Assembly (NCBI GenBank): GCA_950097015.1 | Contig: CATNEN010000007.1 | Coordinates: 1,736,001-1,800,000 of the forward strand | Direction: 5' to 3' | DNA: 64,000 bases | Source of the DNA: Macrostomum hystrix | Lineage: Eukaryota; Platyhelminthes; Macrostomidae | Part shown: in pieces, positions 44,252 to 56,402 of the stretch | How the letters are laid out: every line of letters begins with the position of its first letter | How positions within the stretch are numbered: the stretch's first letter is position 1 | Notes under the pieces: generated by a model | What the model was told of the DNA's origin: nothing | Seen by the model: only the letters and a program-made list of their open reading frames with translations | Database searches by the model: none | Position numbers and translations under genes: made by a program

Positions 44252-47112
44252 TCAACGAGTATTTCTATAGCCGGCACCGACAATCAGAACGGACAAAATC
44301 AGGCTGCCAATTGCACCAACTAGCCAATATTTGTAGCGATCGATGAAAGCATTAGGCGATGAAGAAGCAGGAGAAGACTCCGCATTAGCAATGGGCGATG
44401 CAGATGCCGAGGAAGAGTCGACACTGGGCGACTTGCTTACGCCCATCATTCGGCGATAAAGATCCTGACTAGCAGTCTGCTGGCGCCGGCATTCTAGCGT
44501 CAGCTTGGCCACTTCGTTTTGCAGGGCGCGCGAGTCGGGCTCCGCGGCCAGAGCGGCGCGCATCAACTGCAGCGCGGCGGCCGGCTCGCCTTTGCCAACT
44601 AGGGCGCGACCTTTGCGGTACATGGCCTTGGCGTTAGTGCCCTGTTGTTGCAGGGTTTCAGTGTGATTTCAATAACTGTGCTACTAATCAAATTTAAAAG
44701 CATTCTAGTAAGAAAATGTGCTCAGATCCCCAGCATTGCGTACTCAGATCCTCAACGCAGTGTGCTCACCTGCAGCTGCAGGGCCTTATTGCAGGACTCA
44801 ATTGCCGACTCCCAGGATTCCAGTTTGAGCTGACAGGCGGCCAGGTTGTTGTAGTTTCGAACCCTGGCGTCTAACGCTGCCTGCACGGCTGCGTTGGAGG
44901 TGCTGCTCAGGTCAGCGGTGCAGCGCTGCTCAAGCAAGGCGGCGGCGCGGGCGTAGCAGCAGGCGGCGGTGTGGAATTCGTCCCTATTAAACCAGAAGTT
45001 GCCTCGCTCGCGCTTGGCATCGGAGATGGCCAGCAGGTCGTCCAGACTCATCGAGACCAGGTTTAGCGGCCCCTCAATGCTGACAATGTCGATGACGAAG
45101 GACAGCGAAGAGTTTGGCGGTATCTCCCTGCCCAGCTGGGTCGTGAACGGCAGCTTGCTGCCGTAGGCGTGCTTTGGACCGCTGCGAATTTCGCAACGCT
45201 CGCCAGCCTCCGTCAGCATCAGGGCGATGTCGAAGGCCTGAAGAAAATCATAGTCACCAATAATGATTGTCAGGCCGTCATGCTTATCAACCAGCGGGCC
45301 GTCGAAGGTATTTAGCTTGGCTTTGAAGCTGACTGTGACACGGAAGCCGGCCTTTGGCCGAGTGTGCTCGCCCTGGCCCTTCTGCAGGGTCTTCTTCAAC
45401 AGCTGGCCATCGCCCAGGATGTCCATGTATTCATCTGGCATACCCCGCACAGTGTCTGCCTCTGCAGTCGTATTATCAATTTGCATTAGATCACTTAGAT
45501 TCACACCTTGCTTGGCATTGTCGCTTTGCCTTGCTCTCTCGCTCCAACTTAATGGCTCGAGTTCAACTTCAGCGATGGGCTCCTGTTGTGCCACTTCAGC
45601 ATTCTGCCGCTGTTCCGCTTCCAGGACTTCTTCAGCTAGGTCAGAAACAGATTCACTAGATGATGCTTGGCATGATGAGTTAAATTGCTCATTATGAGCT
45701 AAATTGGAATCCTGCTGCTCGGGAAGTAGATCTCCAACATCCTTCTGCTCGGGAAGTAGATCTCCAACATCCTTCTGCTCGGAAAGTAGATCTCCAACAT
45801 CCTTCTGCTCGGGAAGTAGATCTCCAACATCCTTCTGCTCAGGAAGTGGATCTCCAACATCCTTCTGCTCGGGAAGTAGATCTCCAACATCCTTCTGCTC
45901 GGGAAGTAGATCTCCAACATCCTTCTGCTCGGGAAGTAGATCTCCAACATCCTTCTGCTCGGGAAGTAGATCTCCAACATCCTTCTGCTCGGGAAGTAGA
46001 TCTCCAACATCCTTCTGCTCGGGAAGTAGATCTCCAACATCTTTCTGCTCAGGAAGTGGATCTCCAACATCCTTCTGCTCAGGAAGTAGATCTCCAACAT
46101 CCTTCTGCTCGGGAAGTAGATCTCCAACATCCTTCTGCTCGGGAAGTAGATCTCCAACATCCTTCTGCTCAGGAAGTGGATCTCCAACATCCTTCTGCTC
46201 AGGAAGTAGATCTCCAACATCCTTCTGCTCGGGAAGTAGATCTCCAACATCCTTCTGCTCGGGAAGTAGATCTCCAACATCCTTCTGCTCGGGAAGTGGA
46301 TCTCCAACATCCTTCTGCTCGGGAAGTGGATCTCCAACATCCTTCTGCTCGGGAAGTAGATCTCCAACATCCTTCTGCTCGGGAAGTGGATCTCCAACAT
46401 CCTTCTGCTCGGGAAGTGGATCTCCAACATCCTTCTGCTCGGGAAGTGGATCTCCAACATCCTTCTGCTCGGGAAGTGGATCTCCAACATCCTTCTGCTC
46501 GGGAAGTGGATCTCCAACATCCTTCTGCTCAGGAAGTGGATCTCCAACATCCTTCTGCTCGGGAAGTGGATCTCCAACATCCTTCTGCTCGGGAAGTGGA
46601 TCTCCAACATGCTGCTCATCAGTCTCATTGTTTTCTATAGGCATCTCGGATTCTACGTTAATTTCTGGACATGGCTGATGCTGCTGAACAAAATCGAATT
46701 TATCTGCTGGAACTTGCTGGCTGTCAAGATTATCTGCATGCGGCTCTGCGGCAGCGACTCCATTTTTGCACTGCTCTAGATTAGGCTCCGACTCCGGCTT
46801 TGCGTCATCTGGTCTCACAGGATTATCGCAGCTGGAGTCGTTAAGGAACTGGCCGTTTTCTTCAATACTTTCAGCCTCCTCTTGAAAAAGTTTGTCTGAC
46901 GCCACGGGGGAAGATTCTAAAGAATATTCAGCTTTCTTTTCCTTGTCGAGGTCATTTGACAGTCCGGAATCGGATGGATTATGAGTTGCATTGTCCGAAG
47001 CGCCTATCACGCTTTCAGCATTGTCAGCGACATCCGGCTTATCGAAGACGACGAACGACGATGGTATTGTGCTCTGGGTTGTTGAAAATTCAGAAGCCAG
47101 CGACTCGGACAT
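44252..47112 (-). CDS. FKBP8: FKBP8-like tail-anchored co-chaperone with repeat-expanded N-terminus, 2 exons
   Basis: Exons 44770-47112 and 44252-44641, joined in phase 0, give 910 aa (human FKBP8 about 412). The order is: an acidic N-terminus; 30 in-frame copies of VGDPLPEQKD at about residues 169-468; an FKBP domain at about 560-680 starting EYMDILGDGQLLKKTL; three TPR motifs (ISDAKRERGNFWF, VRNYNNLAACQLKLESWESA, NAKAMYRKGRALVGKGEPAA); and a C-terminal TM anchor (YWLVGAIGSLILSVLIVGAG) before a short basic tail. FKBP8 sits on the mitochondrial and ER outer face with Hsp90 and Bcl-2 family partners; this role is assumed by homology. The repeat region accounts for much of the excess length. 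A tgtag acceptor lies about 14 nt 5' of the ATG. Confidence 0.92.
45708..46607 (-). repeat. Coding 30-bp minisatellite in FKBP8
   Basis: 30 perfect-length copies of a 30-bp unit encode VGD(P/L)LPEQKD. Nearly all variation is one C/T change at the second base of codon 4 (Pro or Leu) and one silent G/A site. There are no indels, so the frame is kept. P units dominate the N-terminal third and L units the rest. Confidence 0.95.
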
Positions 47113-47129
47113 GGCTGCTGGATTTGCTA

Positions 47130-47460
47130 CAATATTTATTTAATGTTGTTTCTAGAAACAGGTCTTCTAAATCTGATTGGTCAACGGATGGTATAACTGT
47201 TGCTATTTTTAGAAGTGATTGTTGGGAAACCCTTTCTGCTTTCTTATCAAATTGGTCATGGAGGGTTCAACTGTTGCTATTTTAGAAGTGCTCGTGGGGA
47301 AATTCTCTGATTTCGTTCCATTGGCCACTGAGGGTTTAACTGTTGCTATTAGTAAAAGTGATTGTGGGGATATCCCTGCTTTCTTTCGATTGAAAAAGAG
47401 GGCTTTAGCTACTTCTATTTTTAGAAATTGGGAATCCCCTCTTATTTTACTATCCTTAAC
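47130..47460. repeat. Degenerate repeat of about 75 bp 5' of FKBP8
   Basis: Four diverged copies share 'ggtttaactgttgctattttt' fragments and 'agaagtgattgtgggga', then 'ctgctttctt'. No coding sense. Confidence 0.6.
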
Positions 47461-47884
47461 TATATATATATCGTGTGACTGACCTATACAAACACTGTAA
47501 AAAATATGTTTATTTCATTAAAAGAAAATTAAGCCAAAGCGTACAGCCCGTGTATTTAAACAAAATTATTTTTTTTCGAAATTGTCTACAATAGGAAAGG
47601 AGGTAAATGTTATTAAAACAAAATCAGAGGCAAAACTGCCTAAAAATCCTTAGAAAAACTGTCACGAAAAAGTTTGATCGATGGAAGCCAGAAGGAAAGC
47701 AAGAAAGCTAAAAAAACTTGAGATTGTTACAATTGGCATACTGTAAATTTCAGTTGCCTGGCTAAGAAAACAAGTGGAAGAAAACAACGCTTTACCAGAT
47801 ATAAAACTGTTGATTTTGTATGAGCGGTCATTGATGATGAAAATTATCACAAGATGTTACTAGATGTAATAGCTAAGATGTTAC

Positions 47885-48235
47885 TAAGACCGTATCTGAT
47901 GTAAATACCCAGTAGCTAAGATGCTACTAAAGCCGCTTTGAAGGGAAATCACCAATAGCTAAGATGCTACTAAAGCCGCTTTGAAGGGCAATCCCCCAAT
48001 AGCTAAGATGCTGCTAAAGCCGCTTTGAAGGGAAATCACCAATAGCTAAGATGCTGCTAAAGCCGCTTTGAAGGGAAATCACCCAATAGCTAAGATGCTG
48101 CTAAAGCCGCTTTGAAGGGAAATCACCAATAGCTAAGATGCTGCTAAAGCCGCTTTGAAGGGAAATCCCCCAATAGCTAAGATGCTGCTAAAGCCGCGTT
48201 GAAGGGAAATCCCCCAATAGCTAAGATGCTGCTAA
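47885..48235. repeat. 43-44-bp minisatellite 3' of the first USP gene
   Basis: About eight copies with core 'agctaagatgctgctaaagc'. The unit changes between 43 and 44 bp by one C. It ends about 120 bp from the USP stop codon. Confidence 0.9.
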
Positions 48236-48353
48236 GGACGCGATCGCGAAGAAAAAGACTTTACAAGCACTTCCACTGCTATAACAATTTGAGGACGCCA
48301 AATAACTTTAAAAAGTGCATCAGCAGAAGTACATCCGATTTGGCGCCAGCCAA

Positions 48354-49476
48354 TCAGTGATGAGCCTCCTTAGGCGGCGGCACAATGATAGTGGTCCGGT
48401 GAGAATGATGCAGCACGTAGTCGCTGACGCTGCCCAGGAAGGTCTTCTTAATGCCGCGAATGCCTCGATTGCCAATTAGAATGATGTCGACATTCTCCTC
48501 GTTGGCTAGATCTACGATGGCTTGGCCCGGGTTGTGCTCAGCTCGTTCCAGAAATCTAATACGAGCTTTAACACCCAGATCTGCGCATCTGAGCGGAATG
48601 GCAGCGGGATGAGAGGGTAAGCCAATCGGGTTAGAGTGAGTTGACGGCTAACAATCACAACGGTCAAAAACGAACTCGAATATAATCATCCACTAGGATG
48701 TGGTCATTAAGGAGCTACTAGGATTTGGTCATTAAGGAGCTACTAGGATTTGGTCATTAAGGAGCTACTAGTATGTGGTCATAAAGGAGCTACTAGGATG
48801 TGGTCATAAAGGAGCTACTAGGATGTGGTCATTAAGGAGCTACTAGTATGTGGTCATAAAGGAGCTACTAGTATGTGGTCATAAAGGAGCTACTAGTATG
48901 TGGTCATAAAGGAGCTACTAGGATGTGGTCATAAAGGAGCTACTAGGATGTGGTCATAAAGGAGCTACTAGGATGTGGTCATAAAGGAGCTACTAGGATG
49001 TGGTCATTAAGGAGCTACTAGGATGTGGTCATAAAGGAGCTACTAGTACTCGTATGTGGTCATAAAGGAGCTACTAGGATGTGGTCATAAAGGAGCTACT
49101 AGGATGTGGTCATAAAGGAGCTACTAGGATGTGGTCATAAAGGAGCTACTAGTATGTGGTCATAAAGGAGCTACTAGGATGTGGTCATAAAGGAGCTACT
49201 AGTATTTGGTCATCAGTCTAGGGTGATCCATTCAAAAGGTCGATACCTTCGCGAGACGTCCGCCGCGAGCGCCTTAGCCTTGGCGATGATTTCGGCCATT
49301 CCGGCTGACACCTTGTCCACGGTGGTCACGTCAGAGCCGTGCCCGGAGCTCGACGGCTCGGCCACGTAGGCGAACACAAGTACATCGTCAGGAACGTTGA
49401 AGTTGTGAGCGTACCACTCCAGGGCGCGGTAGCTGTGCTGGCCACCGTCCATTGGCATTAGGAACTTGCGAGACAT
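48354..49476 (-). CDS. Universal stress protein (UspA fold), 2 exons
   Basis: Exons 49247-49476 and 48354-48588 (phase 2/1 join) give 154 aa. It begins MSRKFLMPMDGGQHSYRALE; the Usp strand 1 and its Asp are present. The ATP-loop region reads GNRGIRGIKKTFLGSVSDYV, near the G-2X-G-9X-G(S/T) motif, followed by HRTTIIVPPP. USP proteins bind ATP or act as stress-responsive dimers; no specific role can be given here. The intron holds a 25-bp array. The second USP gene (51440-51910) lies 2 kb away on the same strand, so they are probably a tandem duplicate pair. A cttgcag acceptor lies about 25 nt 5' of the ATG. Confidence 0.9.
48690..49210. repeat. 25-bp minisatellite in the first USP intron
   Basis: About 21 copies of a 25-bp unit with core 'ggatgtggtcataaaggagc', with cattaagg and agtatgtgg variants. 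Confidence 0.95.
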
Positions 49477-49559
49477 TGTGGTTGCAGGGCTGCTGCTGCT
49501 GCAAGGTGAGAGAGGTGGCGTGGGATTATACCACCTGAGATTGTGGGGGAGGAGGTAAC

Positions 49560-49790
49560 GAGTCCTCAAATAACCACCTGAAGTTTGAGGGGAGGAGGTG
49601 GCGAGTCCTCAAATAACCACCTGAAGTTTGAGGGGAGGAGGTGGCGAGTCCTCAAATAACCACCTGAAGTTTGAGGGGAGGAGGTGGCGAGTCCTCAAAT
49701 AACCACCTGAAGTTTGGGGGGAGGAGGTGGCGAGTCCTCAAATAACCACCTAAAGTTTGGGGAGAGGAGGTGGCGAGTCCTCAAATAATC
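49560..49790. repeat. 43-bp repeat 5' of the first USP gene
   Basis: Five copies with core 'gaggaggtggcgagtcctca'. The repeat and 'accacctg' start within the 5' flank of the gene. The stretch 49800-50380 is AT-rich and shows no supported gene. Confidence 0.88.
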
Positions 49791-50379
49791 CCATTTGAGT
49801 CGCAGGCAAAGCAGAAATAGCCTGTAAGCTGTCGCTGAACCAATTTTACAATGAGCTTACTGTGTGCTCGGAGCTTCTTTCCGAAGGAGGGCAACGCGAA
49901 AAACACTATTTCTTCTTCTATTTTGTAAAAACAATTCTTTCAAACAGCAAAGTTTCTGCCCGCATAAATAAGCACATAAAAGGGACAGTCTGGTCCAGCA
50001 TAGACATTGCAGCCTATTCTTTCACTTGGATGAATTCGGATGCAAAGCACTGGCCCCAGAAGACAGAGAGTTTGCTTGCGACTGCCAAAAAATACAGGCT
50101 TATTCCGGTTTTGAACCTAAGCCAATCTTGGCGTTGAGAGAAATCAACTGACTTGTCTACCCTGCTTGCCACCCCATTGTCTACTATTGCCTGCCAGTCT
50201 TTCTTAGCGAGTTAGAATCGTCTTGAAAAGACACTCATCTATCATTATTTTTATTGTTTAATTTATTAAAGAAAATAAACCAAACTTTAATTATCTCTAA
50301 GGACTAAGCTCAGAAATTAAAAAAAACATCTCAACTGATAGAATAGCCACGTTGGGACCCAGAAAGAATACTGAAAAAC

Positions 50380-51045
50380 CTGTAACAGTGGTCCTGAAGA
50401 ACCTGTAACAGTGGCCCTAAAGATCCTGTAACAGTGGTCCTGAAGAAATTTTAGCAGTGGCCCTGAAGAAATTTTAAGTGGCCCTGAAGAACCTGTAACA
50501 GTGGCCCTAAAGAACCTGTAACAGTGGTCCTAAAGAACCTGTAACAGTGGCCCTAAAGAGCCTGTAACAGTGGCCCTGAAGAACCTGTAACAGTGGCCCT
50601 AAAGAACCTGTAACAGTGGTCCTGAAGAACCTGTAACAGTGGTCCTGAAGAACCTGTAACAGTGGTCCTGAAGAATCTGTAACAGTGGTCCTGAAGAACC
50701 TGTAACAGTGGCCCTAAAGAACCTGTAACAGTGGCCCTAAAGAACCTGTAACAGTGGCCCTGAAGAACCTGTAACAGTGGCCCTAAAGAACCTGTAACAG
50801 TGGCCCTAAAGAACCTGTAACAGTGGCCCTAAAGAACCTATAACAGTGGCCATAAAGAACCTGTAACAGTGGCCCTGAAGAACCTATAACAGTGGCCATA
50901 AAGAACCTGTAACAGTGGCCCTGAAGAACCTGTAACAGTGGCCCTAAAGAACCTGTAACAGTGGCCCTAAAGAACCTGTAACAGTGGCCCTGAAGAACCT
51001 GTAACAGTGGCCCTAAAGAACTTGTAACAGTGGCCCTAAAGAACA
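50380..51045. repeat. 23-bp minisatellite between the USP genes
   Basis: About 29 copies with core 'gaacctgtaacagtggccct' (or 'tggtcct'). It separates the two USP genes. Sequence 51046-51435 is AT-rich and probably 3'UTR and flank of the second USP. Confidence 0.94.
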
Positions 51046-51439
51046 GATTAAAATGATATTTTTCCTTTTAAGCGTAGTCTTCAAAGCTAATCAATCTTTT
51101 ATTACAAAAAACATAACACTAACAAAAAACGAAACCATAGTTAACACATCGTGTTCATCAACACCAAAAGTCAAGCAGTTTATTGTGTCTAAATTTTAGT
51201 GCTTAACAGGAGCTTAAAATGCTTAATAAAGTGTGTTTTCAATTTATCTCTGAATTTAATGGTTTACAAAATCATGTAAAAAACAGTGACAATTTTAAAA
51301 ACGAAAAAAGCTTTGGCAAATCTGATAACAAAAAACAGGGCATACTTAAACCCGAGGAAATGTTCTGAATATGGAGCAAATATGAAAGATTTCCAGAATC
51401 CCAGATGTAGGAGTGGTATAATAAGCAGCATTTGCTACC

Positions 51440-51910
51440 CTAATTGTTCTGCGCCGGCGGCGGCACAACAATGACTGGCAGCTGAGAATGCTGCAGCACA
51501 AAGTCGCTGACGCTGCCAAGAAATGTGCGCCGAATCAGACCGGAGCCCCGACTGCCTAACACAATGAGATCGACAGCTTCCTCATTGGCCACCTGGACAA
51601 TTGCCGCGCCGGCTCCATTGCCGATGCGTTCAAGGAAAGTCAATTGACTAGCAGACGATGCTAAGCCCAGCTTAGCGCATTGCGTTTTCATTTCTAGTGC
51701 GAGAGCGCGACCTTCTGCCACCGAATCGTTGATGGCGCCGGCATATAGCTCGGGACTGGACAGGCTGGGACTGAACACTGGTGGCTCGGCAACAAATAGG
51801 AATAACAGTGTCGTTTTCTCTGGTTCGCAGCGCTTAGCATAAGTGCGAGCAAACCAAATCAGTGCTCGCTTGGCGTGCTCACTGCCATCGATTGGAAAAA
51901 GCACCTTCAT
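51440..51910 (-). CDS. Universal stress protein (UspA fold), single exon
   Basis: 156 aa from ATG at 51908-51910. It begins MKVLFPIDGSEHAKRALIWF, the Usp strand 1 with Asp and the DGSE turn. It continues with LLFLFVAEPP, then AGAAIVQVANEEAVDLIVLG, and the ATP-binding loop GSRGSGLIRRTFLGSVSDFV, which fits G-2X-G-9X-G(S/T), ending LPVIVVPPPAQNN. The length is typical for the family. Unlike its neighbour at 48-49 kb it has no coding intron. The acceptor-like tattgcag lies only 2 nt before the ATG, consistent with a 5'UTR intron or trans-splicing. Confidence 0.94.
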   Translation of the reverse strand: MKVLFPIDGSEHAKRALIWFARTYAKRCEPEKTTLLFLFVAEPPVFSPSLSSPELYAGAINDSVAEGRALALEMKTQCAKLGLASSASQLTFLERIGNGAGAAIVQVANEEAVDLIVLGSRGSGLIRRTFLGSVSDFVLQHSQLPVIVVPPPAQNN

Positions 51911-53942
51911 GACTGCAATATAAGACGTCTTTTGGATATTAAAAATGAACTAAATATTATCATTGTCACATCAAATATATTTATCAAATTAATCTTTTTT
52001 TTTTCAAGCAGTTACAACTCAAACTCAAGCAGTTATTCCTAAATAAATTGCTCAATTCCCAACTTAAGTAAGTGATCAAATAATAATGTGATAATGGAGA
52101 TAAGTGGTTGTTGAAGCAAAAAAAGTAGAGTAAATAATTTAATATTTAAGTATTAAGTAGGCCTAGTTATCATGGGATTTAAAACTTGCCAGGCAACAAA
52201 AAGCAAGCCTGTTTTAGTGCAACAATTTTCCACCTCGACTACTGCCTAGTGCCATTAAAGAAAATGCATAGAAGACCCCTGATTTCTAGTTTGGGCATAG
52301 GTATAGGCTGTTAAAGACTAAAAAAAACTCCAAGGTTTGGGGGAATAAGGGGAAATATGTATAGTGTCTCACAACATCATAGATATTGTGTACAAATTGT
52401 GGCAATAACCAAAACCCAGGTCAGTAGGGGTAAGATAGGGGTCCCTATACTACTTATGATGCTCATCTTAATAACTTATATCTGGGTTGACAAAAAATGA
52501 CTAAGAAATGATCTTTTTAGCAAGACTTTTAAGCACTTTTTAGTATGATCCCTTTAATGTAAAAAACTAAATAGAACAAAGAATAGAACATAGGATAGAT
52601 CAATGGAGGGGGCAATTGAGAAATGCCAGAAGAAATGATAGAAGTTTCCAGAACATCAGGATACAGAAAATAGCAATTCAATAGAATAGGGTAGTGGTTG
52701 ATTAAATTAAAACAATTATTACAAACTGAGTGAGTTTTTGGCATAGTTTTGTTGAACCACTTGAAATTATCTTAATATATGCTTAATTACAGTCCTATTA
52801 ATAGGACCCTAACAACCCAGAAACAAACATACATAATATCCAAGGTATGTGGACCCTCTGCAAGTCCAAATTTTGTAACATGTATAAAACCAACAACAAC
52901 CTGTTAAAGGTGTAACTTAAACAGGAGTTTATGCAACATTAATTCTTCTCTGAATGTCAGTTTGGCACATCTGTATTGAATTGTAGATTATTATCCTCTG
53001 TGACTCTTATTTGACTTAATTGCCATGGCTTGACTAGCTGGACTTGCTCCTTAGGCTCAAAAACTTACTACTGAACTTACTATATTGTGTCAATGCATCT
53101 CTAATGCACCTAGCTGAAGTTGTGTGGCTCAGCCACAGTTGTGAATCTACAAGGCCAATACAATAACTAAAATATAAATTATAAAATACTAGACTCAGAG
53201 TTAGTTGACTTTGGCTACTTTTCATTTAACAACAACATTGTAGTTATTAGGCCTACCATTAGGCCTATAGCCTAGTTCACAGCATAAAAAATAAAAAAAA
53301 CTAATGAAAACACAACTTAAAATATCGTTGGTGCAGTAAGTAAGATATTTTAGGATTTTAGGTGCCTGAAAGTCAAATATGAATGTTTAGAATGCTTAGA
53401 ATGTTAACAACAGAAGATGCGGCAAACTCCTAGTTATTAAATTATTTTTACACTTAAAATCTTTTAAAAGTTAAAATGGGGCACGTGAAAGTTAAAATGA
53501 CAGTTGGAGTTTGCCGAAGATGCTCAGAGTTTTATAAGAAACCAATGTTAGTGAAACTAATCGACAGTCTGCGGACATCTCGAAGTATATATTTTTTTCC
53601 TAAATTTATATAATTATAGTATATTATCATTAATAGACTGTTTTTGTGAAAAGTTTTTACCACCTAGTACTGATTTGTTTTATCCTTTTTTTACAATTTA
53701 AACCACTATTTTTGTAGGAATTAAACTGCGTGCCTTGCAATTAACACATTAATTAGCACTAGGGCCTACCAACCGACATTCCAGTATCAACTAACATATA
53801 ATAAAATTGCACATTCATAGGCCCTGTAAAAGAAAAGTGATAATAAAGTTGTAACGCCGTCCAGTTAGTTGGTATGCTTGTAGACACTAGGGAAATCTGA
53901 TCTAAGTAATAGAGTAAAGGCAGAGCTTATTCTATTCCCCCA
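51911..53942. other. AT-rich gene-poor region
   Basis: I see no conserved coding segment, RNA gene or array here. Short stop-free frames are of the length expected by chance in AT-rich DNA. Confidence 0.6.
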
Positions 53943-55511
53943 GTCCCGTGCCGATAATTTCAATTTTATCCACACAGATCCATGCCGATAATTTTCTGCT
54001 TATCGACACGGCAGCTTGTATGAATACGTCTACAACTCTTTATATATGCCATGCACGGTTCTGTTCTTTGAAACTAGGCCCTTTCGGGTTTGAACGTTTT
54101 GTTGAACCCTCGAGCCAATAGATCGACAAAGTTGCCAGTGTGTTACGACAGTGTTCTACATTTCAACCTACACATTCATTAACCGACAATTATGTCATAC
54201 TTTTTAATTATTGTATTAACAACTTACTAAATCTTTTGTCATCTTTACATGTTTTCATTCAAATTGTATTGACTTATAAAGTAAGAAGTCTATCCAAGAA
54301 AATCATACAAGTCAACCAGCAGAATTCTAGTCAGCACCAAACTCGTCACACATTATACATCATTGTTATTCTTTTACACTATGCATTGATAGTGTACACT
54401 ATAGACTATACTTTGAAGCAAAAGCCTTATGCTCAAAGAAAAATAGGTAGGGACTTGAAAGTAGACCTATTCATACAAGCTGCCATGCCATGTGGATAAG
54501 CAGAAAATTATCATCACAGCTCCGTGTGGATAAAACTGAATTTGATGGCACGGCAAATATAAAGAGTTGTAGACCTATTCATACAAGCTGCCATGTGGAT
54601 AAGCAGAAAATTATCGGCATTGTTATAGGGCTATTTTCTTTGTTATGTATTTATCTCAATGATGCTACCAAAGTTGTACCAGGTCTTTACTTCTTAAGCT
54701 AATTAATTATATAATTTCAACGAATGCTACCAAAGTTGTTGCAAGGCAAAATTATTAATTAAGATCCCACCGCTGTTGACTTAATTTAATAGATATTTAA
54801 CTGGCGGTCCTTAAATGGGCCGTTTTAACTTCTCAAATGGTAGTGTATATGTTTGCATGAGCGGTAATTAGGCAACTGTATGCGTTTCCAGTCAATTAGG
54901 CGTCCCCGAGATTAGAGTTTAGCAGTTTCCCTTCTGTAGTATTCTTAGTATAATTCTGAGTATAATTCTTAGTATAATTCTTAGTATAATTCTAAGGATG
55001 GTTCTGAGTATGGTTCTGAGTATGGTTCTGAGTATAGTTCTGAGTATAGTTCTCAATATTCTCCTCTCTTATAAAATGAACAATGCAATATACTCCTTTC
55101 ACAAGGCACTCTTTTTTATGTCTTGAATACACTTATGATTCTGACTCTTAAAGCACTGTAAAGCAAGTAGCCAGCAAATAGCGCCTTCAAACGGCCTTCT
55201 TTATTTTTGGTCACAGATTGCGGCTATTTATATACAGTGAAACTTAGCGTTTGTTTAAATTGAAACATTTTACATAATAATATTTACATGGTAGAAAGTA
55301 AAATAAAATATTTATATACAGTAGGGCCTATTATTTTTTATGACAGTAAAAAGTAAAGCAAAATATTTTTTGGCGCATTTTTAATTTTTTAATTTTTACT
55401 AATTTTATAATGTAAGAAATGATAAAACATATATACAAAAATGAAAACCTTTAAAACACACTACCACAGCATGGATCTGTGTAGATAAAATTGAAATTAT
55501 TGGCACGGGAC
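53943..55511. mobile_element. Candidate terminal-inverted-repeat (foldback) element, 1.57 kb
   Basis: A 43-bp left end (53943-53985, starts gtcccgtgccgataatttca) is repeated inverted at 55469-55511 with two mismatches. Inside, a second inverted pair of about 75 bp links 53979-54054 with 54547-54620 ('tgccgataattttctgctta'), and a partial extra copy lies at 54461-54515. No transposase frame is visible, so it would be non-autonomous. Target-site duplication is not clear; 'gcttatt' flanks both ends at different distances. Confidence 0.6.
54940..55065. repeat. 12-bp repeat inside the TIR element
   Basis: About nine copies of 'gagtataattct' and 'gagtatggttct'. It lies between the inner and outer right-hand inverted repeats. 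Confidence 0.75.
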
Positions 55512-56117
55512 CGTGGCAATAAGCACTTCCTAAAGTAAATAGCAAAGAAAACTACTACTAGGCTACTGATTATTGAGATGGACAATTTAAAACTCAAATG
55601 TCAAAATTCTAAATTTGGGTAAAGCACAAAGACATCAATTAAAAAACAAAATTTTGCTAGCATTGGTTGGACACGCACCCTAGCCTACCTTAAATCATAG
55701 AGATGACAAAGTGTCTTCAAGTCTTGGTCACTATGTTTTTCATCCTCTTAGACCCTGGACAATTAGTCATCTAATGGATGAAAAAGCAAATTATGAAGCG
55801 TCCAGGAACCTAAAATTAATATCTACTTTTTAGTAAATGTGTTATAACATATTAAAGGCCTATCAAATTATATTTAGTTATTGGTAATGGTAGAGCCAGA
55901 GGCCACTTAAATGTTTACTGGCCTAGCCACCTAGTGTAACTATATATTTACAATTTGTATATAGCTAATTTTGATAATAAAGGCTGTCTGTTTTTTCTGT
56001 TAAGGATACAAATGCCAAATTTTGGCTCTTTTTGAGGCATGGCTATCATAAGATACAACATTAAATAAATGGTTGCCATGTCCCTAATAGGCCTTGTTAG
56101 TCTTATAGATTAGATTT

Positions 56118-56402
56118 ATATTAGGCTTACAGCAGAGGTTGTTGGACTCACGACTTGAAGGTCGGGGGTTTGATTCCCGACTCCACTGGAACAATTTGCG
56201 TCCTTTAGCAAGACACTTAACTCTGCATTGCTTCAGTTCACCCAGCTGTTAAATGGGTACCAGCATCAGCTGGGATAATTGAAGGTGGGTGTGGCGTCCC
56301 CCCAGTCCGTGGACTGAACAGCTGTACGCAGCCTTCAGATGTGCTGCGCATTAGCTGCGGCTGTGCTGTCGGCTGCACATCTGACCCAATTGGGGCAGGT
56401 GT
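56118..56402 (+). mobile_element. SINE family B, longest copy
   Basis: A tRNA-like head (B-box 'gggggtttgattcccgactcc') is followed by 'aagacacttaactctgcatt', 'gttaaatgggtaccagc', and the core 'ccccccagtccgtggactgaac' (palindrome variant at 56303-56316). It then has 'gcagccttcagatgtgctgc' and a pyrimidine-poor end. Flanks 55512-56117 and 56403-57240 are AT-rich without a gene I can support. Confidence 0.82.

Noticed and set aside
45704-46678. Long plus-strand frames opposite the FKBP8 repeat
   Set aside because: They are antisense shadows of the coding minisatellite; the minus-strand frame is the one joined to FKBP and TPR domains.
54140-54702. Plus-strand frames of 119 and 70 codons
   Set aside because: They lie across the inverted-repeat element in AT-rich DNA and show no recognisable domain.
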